DNA of 46,079 bases, from assembly GCA_903896545.1 (NCBI GenBank), contig CAITYF010000175.1, positions 1-46,079 on the forward strand. Reading direction: 5' to 3'. This document shows positions 19,001 through 27,313 of the stretch, piece by piece (position 1 is the stretch's first letter; every line of letters starts with the position of its first letter). Under the pieces are notes generated by a model, which worked only from the letters and a program-made list of their open reading frames with translations, was not told where the DNA came from and did no database searches. Origin of the DNA: an uncultured Myxococcales bacterium (GTDB lineage: Bacteria > Myxococcota_A > UBA9042). Both the position numbers and the translations under genes were made by a program.

Positions 19001-22000
19001 GCGACGACGGCAATCTCATCAACGGCGACGGCTGCGACAGCAACTGCTCCGCGACCGGCTGCGGCAACGGCGTGAAGACCTATCCGGAAGCGTGCGACGA
19101 CGGCAACATCGCCAACGGCGACGGTTGCGACAACAACTGCACCTTGACCGCGTGCGGCAACGGGATCGTGTCTGGCACGGAGAAGTGCGACGACGGCAAC
19201 ACCACCAGTGGCGACGGCTGTGACAGTGACTGCACGGCGACGGGCTGCGGCAACGGGATCAAGACCAGCGGCGAGCAGTGCGACGACAGCAACAGCACCG
19301 ACGGCGACGGCTGCGATCACTTCTGTCAGATTGAACTGTGCGGCAACGGCATTCTCGGACCGACCGAAGAATGCGACGACGGCAACAAAAGCGACGGCGA
19401 CGGCTGTTCCAAGAATTGTCACATCGAACCGGGCTACGCGTGCAAGAACGCGCCGAACATCAACACGGGCACGATGGGCGATGGACAGGCAGCGCCGATT
19501 GGCACCACGGACTTGGTGTGGACGTGGGCGACCGACTTTGGCCAGCCCGCCAACCCGGCGATCGTATCGGGCAACTGCGCGCCTGGCGCGTGGATCGACG
19601 CCCCGGCGGGCGCGCAGTGGATCAACCGTTACGGCTGCGGCACCTCGACGCCGCAGAGCTCCGACACGTTTTACACGGCTACGTTCACCATCCCGAACAC
19701 TGCCGCCGCAGAACAGACCGTCCTCGCGGGTACCGTTTGGGCGGACAACCGCCTCACTGGTGTGGCCGTCAACGGCAACCCCGTGGCGTTCTACCAGGTG
19801 GGCTTTGTCGGTACGGGCTTCAACGGTTCCGGCTTGAGCTTCGGTTACTGGTCCAGCAAGGAGTACAAGGCGGGCGTCAACGAGATTACGGTCGTGGTCC
19901 ACAACGATGTGGGCGCGTCGTTCAATCCCGACGGCTTGCTCGTGAGTATCCCCAACGCGTTTGGCGGCGGCTCCAAGTGCGCGCTCGCGTGCGGCGATGG
20001 CGCGCTGACCAAGGGCGAGACCTGCGACGACGGCAACCTCAACAACAACGACGGCTGCAACAGCAGCTGCCAGACAGAGGCCGACTTCACCTGCGTCGGC
20101 GCGCCGTCAGCGTGCATCAAGCCCGCCTGTGGCAACGGCATTGTCGAGACCGGCGAGCAGTGCGACAAGGGCGTGGGCAACGGCACTGGCGTGTGCTCAG
20201 CGTCCTGCCAGCTGGTCGTTGCGGCCAACTGCGGCAACGGCGTCCTGGATGCCGGCGAAGAGTGCGACTCCGGTCCGAGCAACGGCAACGGCGGCGGCTG
20301 CGAAGCCAACTGCACGCTGGCGGTCTGCGGCAATGGGATCAAGGACAAGAACGAGCTGTGCGATGACGGTAACCTCATCAGCGGCGACGGCTGTGACAGC
20401 AACTGCACGGCGTCCGCCTGCGGCAACGGCGTCAAGGCCGGCAACGAGTCGTGCGACGATGGCAACATCACCAACGGCGACGGGTGCGACAACAACTGCA
20501 GCGACAGTTCCTGCGGCAACGGCATCGTGGCTGGTTCTGAGCAGTGCGACGATGGCAACGGCAACGATGGCGACGGCTGCGACAACAACTGCAAGACCAC
20601 GGCATGCGGCAACGGCGTGAAGACGGTTGGGGAAGCGTGCGACGACGGCAACAGCCTCGACGGCGACGGTTGCAGCAGCCAGTGCCAGAAGGAAACCTGC
20701 GGCGACGGCACCTTGGCCGCGACCGAAGCGTGCGACGACGGCAACAAGACGGCGGGCGACGGATGTTCGACAACGTGCACCATCGAGCCAGGCTACGCAT
20801 GCAAGAACTCGCCGAATCTCAACACTGGCGTGAACGTCGACGGGACCTCCGCCAGTCTAGGCGGACATGACTTGGTCTGGACCTGGAGTGAAACCCTCGG
20901 CGGCATCGCCATGCCCGCGGTCGTTGCCGAAAACTGCGCGCCGGGCGCGTGGGTCGACCCGCAAACTGCCGGTCACTGGATCAACCGGCACGGCTGCGGC
21001 ACCTCGACTCCAGGCAACACGGACACGTACTACAGCGCGACGTTCGCGATTCCGACTCAGGAAGCGGCCGGCCACACAGTGCTCTTCGGCACCGTCTGGG
21101 CCGACAACGGCATCAAGGACGTACTCGTCAACGGTATCAGCACCGGTTTCAAGGGCACTGGATTCAGCGGTCCCGGCTTGAGCTTCGGTTCGTGGCCGAG
21201 CAGCCTGTACAAGGCTGGCTTGAACACGTTGACGGTTGTCGTCCACAACGACGTGGGCGGCGCGTTCAACCCGGACGGCCTGCTGGTCGAGATTCCCAAC
21301 GCGTTTGGCGGTTCTTCGCTCTGCGTGCCCGCGTGCGGCGACGGTTCGACCGAAGTCGGCGAGACGTGCGACGACGGCAATTTCGCCAACAACGACGGTT
21401 GTTCTTCGACCTGTCAGGTCGAGGGTGGCTACATCTGCTTGGGCGGCCCGTCGCTGTGCGAGAAGCCGGTGTGCGGTAACAACAAGATCGAGTTTGGCGA
21501 GCAGTGCGATGACGGCAACCCGACGGACGGCGATGGTTGCAGCGCCTCGTGCCAATTCGAGATTTCCGCGAAATGTGGCGACGGCATCTTGAACAACGGC
21601 GAGCAATGCGACGACGGCAACAAGTTCAACGGCGACGCGTGCGACAACAACTGCACGGTTCCGGCTTGCGGCAACGGCATCACGGACCCAGCGGAGTCCT
21701 GCGACGACGGCAACGCCAAGAACGGCGATGGCTGCGACAACAACTGCACGCAGAGCGGCTGCGGCAACGGCGAAATCGGCGCGCCCGAAACGTGCGATGA
21801 CGGCAACTTTGCCAACGGCGACGGATGCGACGACAACTGCACGGCGACCGCCTGCGGCAACGGCGTTCAGACGGCGGGTGAAGGCTGTGACGACGGCAAC
21901 ACGACCTCCGGCGACGGCTGCTCGAAGCTCTGCGTCGTCGAAATCATCGTCAGTCCGGTCTGTGGCAACGGTCAGAAAGAATCGGGCGAGGCATGCGACG

Positions 22001-25000
22001 ACGGGAACACGACGGACGGTGACGGCTGCTCGAAGCTGTGCGTGGTGGAGAATCTGCCGCCCGCGTGTGGCAACGCCAAGTTGGAGCCCGGCGAGTGGTG
22101 CGACGACGGCAACCTGACTGACGGCGACGGCTGCTCCAAGACCTGCACCATCGAGAAGGGCTACCAGTGCATGGGCGGCAGCTGCGTGAAGGCGCTGTGC
22201 GGCAACGGCCAGATCGAGTTCCCGACTGAGAACTGCGACGACGGCAACACCAAGGATGGCGACGGCTGTTCAAGCACCTGCCAGGCGCAGTGCCCGGTCG
22301 ACTACACGTGCGGCGACGGCAAGATCTCGGTCGGCGAACTGTGCGACGACAAGAACAACACGGACGGCGACGGCTGCGACAAGAACTGCCAGTGGGAGCC
22401 GAATTTCCTGTGCGAAGGCATGCCGAGCGACTGCACCGCGGTCGTGTGCGGCGACGGCAAGGCGATCTTCGGCGCTGAAGAGTGCGACGGTGGTCCGAAC
22501 TGCGACAGCAATTGCAAGCTGTCGGTGAAGCAGCCCTGTGGCAACGGCGTCATCGACGAAGGCGAGGTCTGCGACGACGGCAACCAGGTCAACACCGACG
22601 GCTGCAACAACGGCTGCAAGATCAACGCGGGCTGGGTGTGCCAGATCCAGGGCACCACGGCGTGCAAGAAGGCGGATTGCGGCGACGGCGTCGTCGACTT
22701 CCAGCTGGAACAGCTCGTCGGCGGCGCGCATGAGTGGTGCGACGACGGCAACACCAAGGACGGCGACGGCTGCAGCAGCGCGTGCCAGGTTGAGCTGCCG
22801 TGCCTCGTGACTCCGACGGCAGTCTGCGGCAACAACAAGCAGGAAGCCGGCGAAGAGTGCGACGACGGCAACACCAACGGCGGCGACGGCTGTAGCCCAA
22901 TTTGCACGAAAGAGCCATCGGCGGTTTGCGGCAACAACATCAAGGAACCGGGCGAAGGCTGCGACGACGGCAACAAGAACGACGGTGACGGCTGCTCCAG
23001 CCTGTGCCAGGTCGAGCCGCCGCCGAATTGCGGCAACGGCAAGATCGATCCTGGCGAGACGTGCGACGACGGCAACACCAAGAATGGCGATGGTTGCAGC
23101 GGCGAGTGCAAGACGGAGCCGAAGTGCGGCAACAGCAAGATCGAGCCGGGCGAGACCTGCGACGACGGCAACACCAAGAACGGCGATGGTTGCAGCGGTG
23201 GATGCCAGAAAGAGTCCATCTGCGGCAACGGCAACCAGGAAGCCGGTGAGCAGTGCGACGATGGCAACACCAAGGATGGTGACGGCTGCTCGAAGGACTG
23301 CAAGTCGGAGACCCCCGTGCAGGCGAAGTGCGGCGACGGCAAGAAGGAAGGCACCGAGGCGTGCGACGACGGCAACACCGACAACGCCGACGGCTGCACC
23401 AACGACTGCCGCGCCGACAAGGACAAGGACACCGTTCCGGATGGCACGGACAACTGCATCGACGTGCCCAACACGGACCAGGCGGACTGGGACAACGACG
23501 GCAAGGGCGACGTCTGCCAGCCGGGCAAGCTGACGGTGACGGGCGGTCCGTGCTCCGCGAGCCGCACCAGCAATGGCGGTCAGTCGGGGATGCTGGTGGC
23601 GCTGCTGCTGGCGCTCGGCGCGGTCGTGGGTCTGCGGCGGCGGCGTTCGCTGCGTCAAGCAGTGGCCCCGGTGCTGTTGCTCGGCGTGGTGGCCGCGGTG
23701 CCGGCGCAAGCAGCGGACTATCAGATCGACGCGCAGCGGTTCACGCCGTCGCCGTTCTTTCACGACCTGTTTGGCTCAGAGAAAGGCCAAACCAACGGCG
23801 GTTACCCGTGGAGCATCGGCTTTGTCGCCGACTACCAGAAGAACCCGCTCGTCTTGCGGCGTCTCACGGACGATGGCTCTGCCAAGCTCATCGACATCGT
23901 GTCCAACCGCGTGACCGGCAACTTCATGGGCAGCGTGCGGATCACGCAATGGCTAGGCCTCGGTCTGGCGATTCCCGTGTTGGGCCAGACCGGTAATGGC
24001 TTTGGCCCTTTCGGCGGTCCCGCCGCGTTTTCGCTGGGTGACATCCGCCTGGTGCCGCGCGCGCGGTTGTTGCAATCTGAAGACGGCAAGCTGGCGCTCG
24101 CGCTGACCGCCGCGACGACGTTGCCCACCGGCAAGCTGTTTGACCACTACAGCGGTCGCAATTTCCTGACGGTGTCGCCCGGCCTGCAAGGCAGCTGGGA
24201 CCTGTCGCGCGGCGGCCTGTTGCTGGACCTGTCGACCAACCTCGGCCCGACGGACAGCATTGCCGACGTTTCGCTGTCGCACACGATGAACGCGCGCTTG
24301 GGCGGTTATGTCGTGGCCGTGCCGGACCTCCTGCACGTCGTGTTGGAGACCAATGGCTCGACGCAGCTGAGCAAGCCCTTTGCCTCGGCCGTCACGAGCC
24401 CGCTGGAAGCGCTGGGCGGCGTGCGCATCTATCCTGTACGCAACATCGTGCTGTTGGCGGGCGCCGGAATCGGTGTTGAGAAGGGCGCCGGTAACCCGGA
24501 TTTCCGCATTTTTGCGGGTTTCCACTACGCGCCCGTTGAGGAAGCGAAGGCGTCGCCACCTCCGCCGCCACCTCCGCCTCCACCGCCACCGCCTCCTCCG
24601 CCTCCCACGCCGCCTCCGCCGCCGCCGCCACCTCCGCCGCCTCCCGCGCCGGTCGACGAAGATGGCGACGGTATCCTCCCGCCGCAGGACAAGTGCCCGA
24701 CGGAGCCGGAGACCAAAAACGGCTTCCAGGATGACGACGGCTGCCCGGATAAGGCGGTCCAGGTCACGGCGAAGAAGGTGATGATTCTCGCCATCGTCAA
24801 CTTCTACTTCGATGAGTCGCGCATCAAGGAAGAGAGCTTCCCGCTGCTCAATGAAGTGACGGACACCTTGAAGGAGCACAAGGAGCTGACCAAGATCCGC
24901 GTGGAAGGTCACACCGACTTGCGCGGCAAGGCGAAGCACAACAAGGAACTGTCAAAGGGGCGCGCCAAGGCGGTCTTTGACTATCTGGTCGAGCACGGCG

Positions 25001-25128
25001 TGGAGAAGTCGCGTCTGTCGTCAGAGGGCTACGGCATGGACAAGCCGGTCATCAAGAAGGCCAAGAACGAGGAAGAACACCTGAAGAACCGTCGGGTGGA
25101 GTTCACGATTCTGGAGCGCAAGGAATAG
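16045..25128 (+). CDS. DUF4215-repeat surface protein fused in frame to an OmpA-family porin
   Basis: The product has 3027 residues. The ATG at 16045 follows GGAG by eight bases and starts a signal peptide ending ASAWA. Residues 30-2470 are DUF4215 units (CGNGxxxxGExCDDGN..GDGC) interleaved with five copies of a jelly-roll-like domain. A TSP3-like Asp-rich segment (DNCIDVPNTDQ) follows. At 2503-2534 a Cys, a hydrophobic helix and RRRR look like a MYXO-CTERM signal. Directly afterwards a second signal-peptide-like segment ends in AQA at 2556. The remainder is a beta-barrel-like region, a 33-residue proline-rich linker (about 2837-2869), a DEDGDGI calcium-type motif and an OmpA peptidoglycan-binding domain (NFYFDESRI, VEGHTD, NRRVEF). 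Usually these two halves would be separate proteins. No stop or frameshift separates them. Confidence 0.86.
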   Translation: MSSCAVRFSRAFALRAGLVFLLLGTSASAWAKPTLCGDGVWNSGIEDCDDGNTADGDGCSSACKIEAGYACSNSVNLNTGSNGAGGVFAPGADDVLWTWSDTLGSGGTSAKVIGQCNIAWMTSPFAGADWISRNPDCLTAPSDAITYYSATFDIANATAAKTMTLAGTMWADNSVADIYVNGVKTGVNGSDFKGPGQAFGAWPSTLYQAGTNTITFGVYNAVGGSGPTDNPDGLLVVVPKAFGGGSVCQLACGDGSIEEGETCDDGNKTAHDGCSATCQKECGNGYWEGNEECDDKNTTDGDGCSHACKIESGFACKNSLNFNTGSNGAGGKATAGTDDPIWSWSATAGGTTTPAKVVENCAAGAWVDAPAAANWINRYGCAVDSPADADTYYIATLKLSSNVAVAQQTVLAGTVWADNYITDVLVNGISTKLSGTNFNGSGLDFGKWPSTLYQAGSNTITVIVHNGIASGGGINPDGLLVSVPGAFGGGSVCQPACGDGTVEAGEECDDGNNNNDDACLNTCVAATCGDGFQGPGETCDDKNKVDGDGCDSNCKATGCGNGVKTSGEACDDGNKVEGDGCDSNCTASACGNNIQGGSEACDDGNTTSGDGCDSNCSLTGCGNGVKTAGEACDDGNNTSGDGCSTLCAVEKCGDGVYETGEECDDGNKTDGDGCDTTCKIESGYGCKNAPNINTGSVGAGLAAKIGDNDLTWTWSETLGGTTSAAHVAGNCAPGAWVDAPAGTHWVNRYGCGISTPGNTDTFYSATFEIASAAAAASTVLNGTVWADNYITDVLVNGTSTGFHGTNFDGPGLSFGSWPSSLYKAGTNKITVVVHNSVGSAVNPDGLLVSLPNAFGAGSVCAKLCGDGAVEVGETCDDGNLLDNDGCSSTCQTQSDWFCAGGPSKCVFPVCGNHVLEGTEQCDDGNKSSNDGCSAGCAIELPPACGNGTQDSGEACDDGNKVNGDACDDNCTLTACGNGILTNGEGCDDGNLINGDGCDSNCSATGCGNGVKTYPEACDDGNIANGDGCDNNCTLTACGNGIVSGTEKCDDGNTTSGDGCDSDCTATGCGNGIKTSGEQCDDSNSTDGDGCDHFCQIELCGNGILGPTEECDDGNKSDGDGCSKNCHIEPGYACKNAPNINTGTMGDGQAAPIGTTDLVWTWATDFGQPANPAIVSGNCAPGAWIDAPAGAQWINRYGCGTSTPQSSDTFYTATFTIPNTAAAEQTVLAGTVWADNRLTGVAVNGNPVAFYQVGFVGTGFNGSGLSFGYWSSKEYKAGVNEITVVVHNDVGASFNPDGLLVSIPNAFGGGSKCALACGDGALTKGETCDDGNLNNNDGCNSSCQTEADFTCVGAPSACIKPACGNGIVETGEQCDKGVGNGTGVCSASCQLVVAANCGNGVLDAGEECDSGPSNGNGGGCEANCTLAVCGNGIKDKNELCDDGNLISGDGCDSNCTASACGNGVKAGNESCDDGNITNGDGCDNNCSDSSCGNGIVAGSEQCDDGNGNDGDGCDNNCKTTACGNGVKTVGEACDDGNSLDGDGCSSQCQKETCGDGTLAATEACDDGNKTAGDGCSTTCTIEPGYACKNSPNLNTGVNVDGTSASLGGHDLVWTWSETLGGIAMPAVVAENCAPGAWVDPQTAGHWINRHGCGTSTPGNTDTYYSATFAIPTQEAAGHTVLFGTVWADNGIKDVLVNGISTGFKGTGFSGPGLSFGSWPSSLYKAGLNTLTVVVHNDVGGAFNPDGLLVEIPNAFGGSSLCVPACGDGSTEVGETCDDGNFANNDGCSSTCQVEGGYICLGGPSLCEKPVCGNNKIEFGEQCDDGNPTDGDGCSASCQFEISAKCGDGILNNGEQCDDGNKFNGDACDNNCTVPACGNGITDPAESCDDGNAKNGDGCDNNCTQSGCGNGEIGAPETCDDGNFANGDGCDDNCTATACGNGVQTAGEGCDDGNTTSGDGCSKLCVVEIIVSPVCGNGQKESGEACDDGNTTDGDGCSKLCVVENLPPACGNAKLEPGEWCDDGNLTDGDGCSKTCTIEKGYQCMGGSCVKALCGNGQIEFPTENCDDGNTKDGDGCSSTCQAQCPVDYTCGDGKISVGELCDDKNNTDGDGCDKNCQWEPNFLCEGMPSDCTAVVCGDGKAIFGAEECDGGPNCDSNCKLSVKQPCGNGVIDEGEVCDDGNQVNTDGCNNGCKINAGWVCQIQGTTACKKADCGDGVVDFQLEQLVGGAHEWCDDGNTKDGDGCSSACQVELPCLVTPTAVCGNNKQEAGEECDDGNTNGGDGCSPICTKEPSAVCGNNIKEPGEGCDDGNKNDGDGCSSLCQVEPPPNCGNGKIDPGETCDDGNTKNGDGCSGECKTEPKCGNSKIEPGETCDDGNTKNGDGCSGGCQKESICGNGNQEAGEQCDDGNTKDGDGCSKDCKSETPVQAKCGDGKKEGTEACDDGNTDNADGCTNDCRADKDKDTVPDGTDNCIDVPNTDQADWDNDGKGDVCQPGKLTVTGGPCSASRTSNGGQSGMLVALLLALGAVVGLRRRRSLRQAVAPVLLLGVVAAVPAQAADYQIDAQRFTPSPFFHDLFGSEKGQTNGGYPWSIGFVADYQKNPLVLRRLTDDGSAKLIDIVSNRVTGNFMGSVRITQWLGLGLAIPVLGQTGNGFGPFGGPAAFSLGDIRLVPRARLLQSEDGKLALALTAATTLPTGKLFDHYSGRNFLTVSPGLQGSWDLSRGGLLLDLSTNLGPTDSIADVSLSHTMNARLGGYVVAVPDLLHVVLETNGSTQLSKPFASAVTSPLEALGGVRIYPVRNIVLLAGAGIGVEKGAGNPDFRIFAGFHYAPVEEAKASPPPPPPPPPPPPPPPPPTPPPPPPPPPPPPAPVDEDGDGILPPQDKCPTEPETKNGFQDDDGCPDKAVQVTAKKVMILAIVNFYFDESRIKEESFPLLNEVTDTLKEHKELTKIRVEGHTDLRGKAKHNKELSKGRAKAVFDYLVEHGVEKSRLSSEGYGMDKPVIKKAKNEEEHLKNRRVEFTILERKE
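16255..21340 (+). repeat. five copies of a ~180-residue jelly-roll-like domain within the DUF4215 protein
   Basis: Copies lie at about 16255-16800, 16980-17530, 18090-18640, 19430-19990 and 20790-21340. Each opens YxCKNxxNxNTG, holds a WxWSxTxG strand, WINRYGCG, GTVWADNxxxDVLVNG, LYKAGxNTxTVVVHN and NPDGLLVxxPNAFGGGS, and ends CGDG, leading into a DUF4215 unit. The WADN..VNG and P(D)GLxV features resemble galactose-binding-like domains of PEP-CTERM exported proteins, by recall. Between copies 2 and 5 the spacing is filled by arrays of DUF4215 units of different length. Confidence 0.75.
23551..23712 (+). other. internal MYXO-CTERM-like signal joined to a second signal peptide
   Basis: A Cys codon at 23551 is followed by SASRTSNGGQSG, a hydrophobic helix (MLVALLLALGAVVGL) and RRRR at 23635-23646. 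This is the plan of a C-terminal MYXO-CTERM sorting tag. The same arginines then serve as the n-region of a second hydrophobic stretch (AVAPVLLLGVVAAV) ending PAQA at 23712, a good signal-peptidase-I site. Together they make a two-helix hairpin with a basic cytoplasmic turn. No Shine-Dalgarno sequence or good start codon for independent translation of the second half was seen. Confidence 0.65.
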
Positions 25129-25139
25129 TGATGCTCGCC

Positions 25140-25176
25140 GCGGCCACACGGGTAGAATCGTCGCCCGTGTGGCCGC
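25140..25176 (+). terminator. 13-bp perfect inverted repeat after the OmpA fusion gene
   Basis: gcggccacacggg (25140-25152) and cccgtgtggccgc (25164-25176) are perfectly complementary with an 11-base loop, 11 bases after the stop codon at 25128. There is no T-run. It may be a terminator, an mRNA-stabilising 3' stem, or a partial terminator that sets expression of the gene starting at 25211. Confidence 0.6.
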
Positions 25177-25210
25177 AGGCAGTCACTTGGTCGCAAGAGA
25201 GGCAATCGCC

Positions 25211-26077
25211 ATGAAGCAGATGTGGAAGTTGGTCGTGGTCGGGCTGCTGCTTGCCGCGAACGCGCAGGGCAAGACCCCCAAGCCGCTGGTGACCATCGAG
25301 TTGGAGCGGCACGTTTCGGCGTGGCCGACGGTCGAACAACTTGCGCTCGCGCCCGACGTCGCGGCGGCGGTAGCAGGGCTTGCCGAAGCGCGTGACAAAA
25401 CCGCAGAACTGGAAAAAGCCTTGGCGGGCACTGCGCGACAGGAAGCGGGTGAGTCGCCGACAGAACTGCTGGAGAAGTCGCTGGTGAACCTGCGGGCGAA
25501 GCGCAAAGCGGCGCTGGCGTTGCTGCGTCCGGCGGCGAAGACTGTGCCGCAGTGGCTGCTTTTGGCTGATGTGGAGGCTGCTGAGGCGTTTGATGCGTAC
25601 GAGCAAGCCACTGAGAGCGGCACGAAAGCGGCGAAGTTGAACTTGGCGCCGGTGGAGGCAATTTGCGTGAAAGCGATGGCGGCAAAGCCGGATCCGGAAA
25701 GCGCGCGTCAGTTGGACTACGCGTGGGCGCTGGCGCTGGAAGCGCGAGGACAGGTGGCAGAGGCCGCGAAGCACTACCTGAGCGTTGCCCAAGGCGCGGC
25801 TGAGCCGTGGCGTTCTGAGGCGCTGTATCGGGCAGGTGCAGCGGCGTTGGCCAAAGACCCGGCGGGCGCGCTCGCGGCGTGGGGACAGGTGACGGCATCG
25901 CCGTACGTCGTTTACGCGGGATATCGGAGCGTGACGGAGCTCGTGAAGGCCGGGGACTGTGCGGCGGCGTCCGACGCGCTGACGAAGCTGAAGGTGGCGC
26001 CGGAATTGAGCGGCACGAGTTTTGTTGAAGTGGCGACCACGTCTGTCGCGGGATGCAAGGCCAAGGGCGCCAAATAG
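25211..26077 (+). CDS. exported helical (TPR-like) protein of unknown function
   Basis: The product has 288 residues from the ATG at 25211, chosen because AGAGG lies upstream and it starts a signal peptide (MKQMWKLVVVGLLLAANAQG). The mature part is almost all alpha-helical and rich in Ala, Leu, Glu and Lys. Segments such as SARQLDYAWALALEARGQ and EPWRSEALYRAGAAALAKDP have tetratricopeptide-like spacing. Two cysteines near the C-terminus (GDCAAAS, VAGCKAKG) may form a disulfide. It follows the OmpA fusion gene by 82 bases, across a strong hairpin. It is probably a periplasmic scaffold protein, but the role is unknown. Confidence 0.72.
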   Translation: MKQMWKLVVVGLLLAANAQGKTPKPLVTIELERHVSAWPTVEQLALAPDVAAAVAGLAEARDKTAELEKALAGTARQEAGESPTELLEKSLVNLRAKRKAALALLRPAAKTVPQWLLLADVEAAEAFDAYEQATESGTKAAKLNLAPVEAICVKAMAAKPDPESARQLDYAWALALEARGQVAEAAKHYLSVAQGAAEPWRSEALYRAGAAALAKDPAGALAAWGQVTASPYVVYAGYRSVTELVKAGDCAAASDALTKLKVAPELSGTSFVEVATTSVAGCKAKGAK

Positions 26078-26158
26078 TCCTGGGCGACGTGTCCTCCGAA
26101 CGCGAGCACGGAGCCTCCGTTGCTGTGTTACGACGATCAGCACGGCGCGCACCCCCGA

Positions 26159-26187
26159 TTGACGCAACTGCCTTTTCGCGCCATCAT
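26159..26187 (+). promoter_or_regulatory. possible promoter of the TPR / Cys-rich lipoprotein operon
   Basis: TTGACG (26159-26164) is followed after 17 bases by CATCAT (26182-26187), five of six and four of six matches to the sigma-70 consensus. The ATG of the next gene is at 26216, leaving a short leader. The -10 element is weak, so this is a candidate only. Confidence 0.35.
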
Positions 26188-26215
26188 TAACTCTCACTCT
26201 CGGACGGGATTGAGC

Positions 26216-27313
26216 ATGGCGCGGCGCAACACGACGGCTACCGGTCTTCGGACGACGGCCCTTTGCGTGCCGCTCGTTCTACTCGCATTGCTGCTGACGC
26301 CGCTCTCGGCCTTGGCGCTCGACAATGCCAAGACAGCCGTGACCATGGTGCAACTGGCGGCGAAGGCTTACGAAGCCGGCGATTTTGCCAAGGCCGCTGA
26401 GCAGTATGCCAAGGCGTGGCACTTGGACCCTCAGCCGACTTATCTTTGGGCGCTGGCGCGGGCGGAACATCTGGCGACGATGCTTGACGCGGCTGCCGAG
26501 CATTATCGTACCTTTATCGCGCTGCCCGGTGCGGATCCGGTCAAGGTGACCAAGGCCACGCAATACCTGGCAGATGCCGAAACGGAACTGGTGAAGTCGC
26601 AGATCCGCGCCGCGGATACGGCGATGCAAGGCGGCAAGCCGGCGATGGCGGCCGAGTTGTACTTGAGTGCGCTGAAGACGGCACCGGGGCGCTTCGACTT
26701 GCTCTTCAAGACGGGTTCGGCGGAGCAAATGGCTGAACAGTGGCAATCGGCGCTCGCGCATTTTGAAGAATATTTGGCACGTGCACCTGCGGACGCGGCG
26801 GACCGGCCGCAAGCGATCGCACGGCAGGGCTGGCTGCGACAGAAATTGGGTCTGACGCCGCAGGTTATAACGCCGCCAGCTGTGGCCAAACCGACGGTGA
26901 CGCCCGCTCCGAACGTGGCGCTGACGACCGCGGCGACCGGGCCGAGCGCCCAGCCGCACTCCGTGACGGCGCCGGCTGAAGCGCGGACCGCGTGGCCAGA
27001 GTGGACGTTGATTGGCGGCGGTGCAGCGCTTCTGGCTGTGGGCGTCACCTTGGTCATCGGCGGGTATTCGGACGCGACTACGGTCAACGCCGCCCAACAG
27101 CACGCGGCCGGCGAGCTCATCGGGGGACTGACGTACGACCAAGCGGCTGCACAGGTTTCGAGCGCCAACACGCGTATCGGCGTCGGTGCCGCGCTGACCG
27201 GTGTCGGCGCTGCTGTGGCGGGCGTTGGGATCTGGTGGCTCTTGCACACGGACTCGCGCCATGCGTTCGTCTTGCCATCGAACAACGGCGCGGTTCTCGT
27301 GGGGCAGTTTTGA
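26216..27313 (+). CDS. TPR-repeat envelope protein with two C-terminal membrane segments
   Basis: The product has 365 residues from the ATG at 26216. A signal peptide or anchor (VPLVLLALLLTPLSALA) is followed by TPR units (AKAYEAGDFAKAAEQYAKAWHLDP, in outline) covering about residues 30-215. A Pro/Ala/Thr-rich linker follows, then two hydrophobic segments near residues 265-285 and 322-340 with a short loop. It ends with a short tail, AVLVGQF. This plan is common in uncharacterised Myxococcota TPR proteins. Its TGA overlaps the next gene's ATG (TGATG at 27311-27315), so the two are translationally coupled. That suggests a stoichiometric partnership with the Cys-rich lipoprotein downstream. Confidence 0.78.
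   Translation: MARRNTTATGLRTTALCVPLVLLALLLTPLSALALDNAKTAVTMVQLAAKAYEAGDFAKAAEQYAKAWHLDPQPTYLWALARAEHLATMLDAAAEHYRTFIALPGADPVKVTKATQYLADAETELVKSQIRAADTAMQGGKPAMAAELYLSALKTAPGRFDLLFKTGSAEQMAEQWQSALAHFEEYLARAPADAADRPQAIARQGWLRQKLGLTPQVITPPAVAKPTVTPAPNVALTTAATGPSAQPHSVTAPAEARTAWPEWTLIGGGAALLAVGVTLVIGGYSDATTVNAAQQHAAGELIGGLTYDQAAAQVSSANTRIGVGAALTGVGAAVAGVGIWWLLHTDSRHAFVLPSNNGAVLVGQF

Noticed and set aside
17365..19902. 845-residue minus-strand frame opposite the DUF4215 gene
   Set aside because: Repeating Val/Ala/Arg pattern mirrors the sense-strand repeats; antisense shadow.
26992..27312. Upstream extension of the DUF1566 lipoprotein into the TPR gene
   Set aside because: It overlaps the TPR gene in another frame, and the lipoprotein signal starts exactly at the overlapping ATG at 27313.
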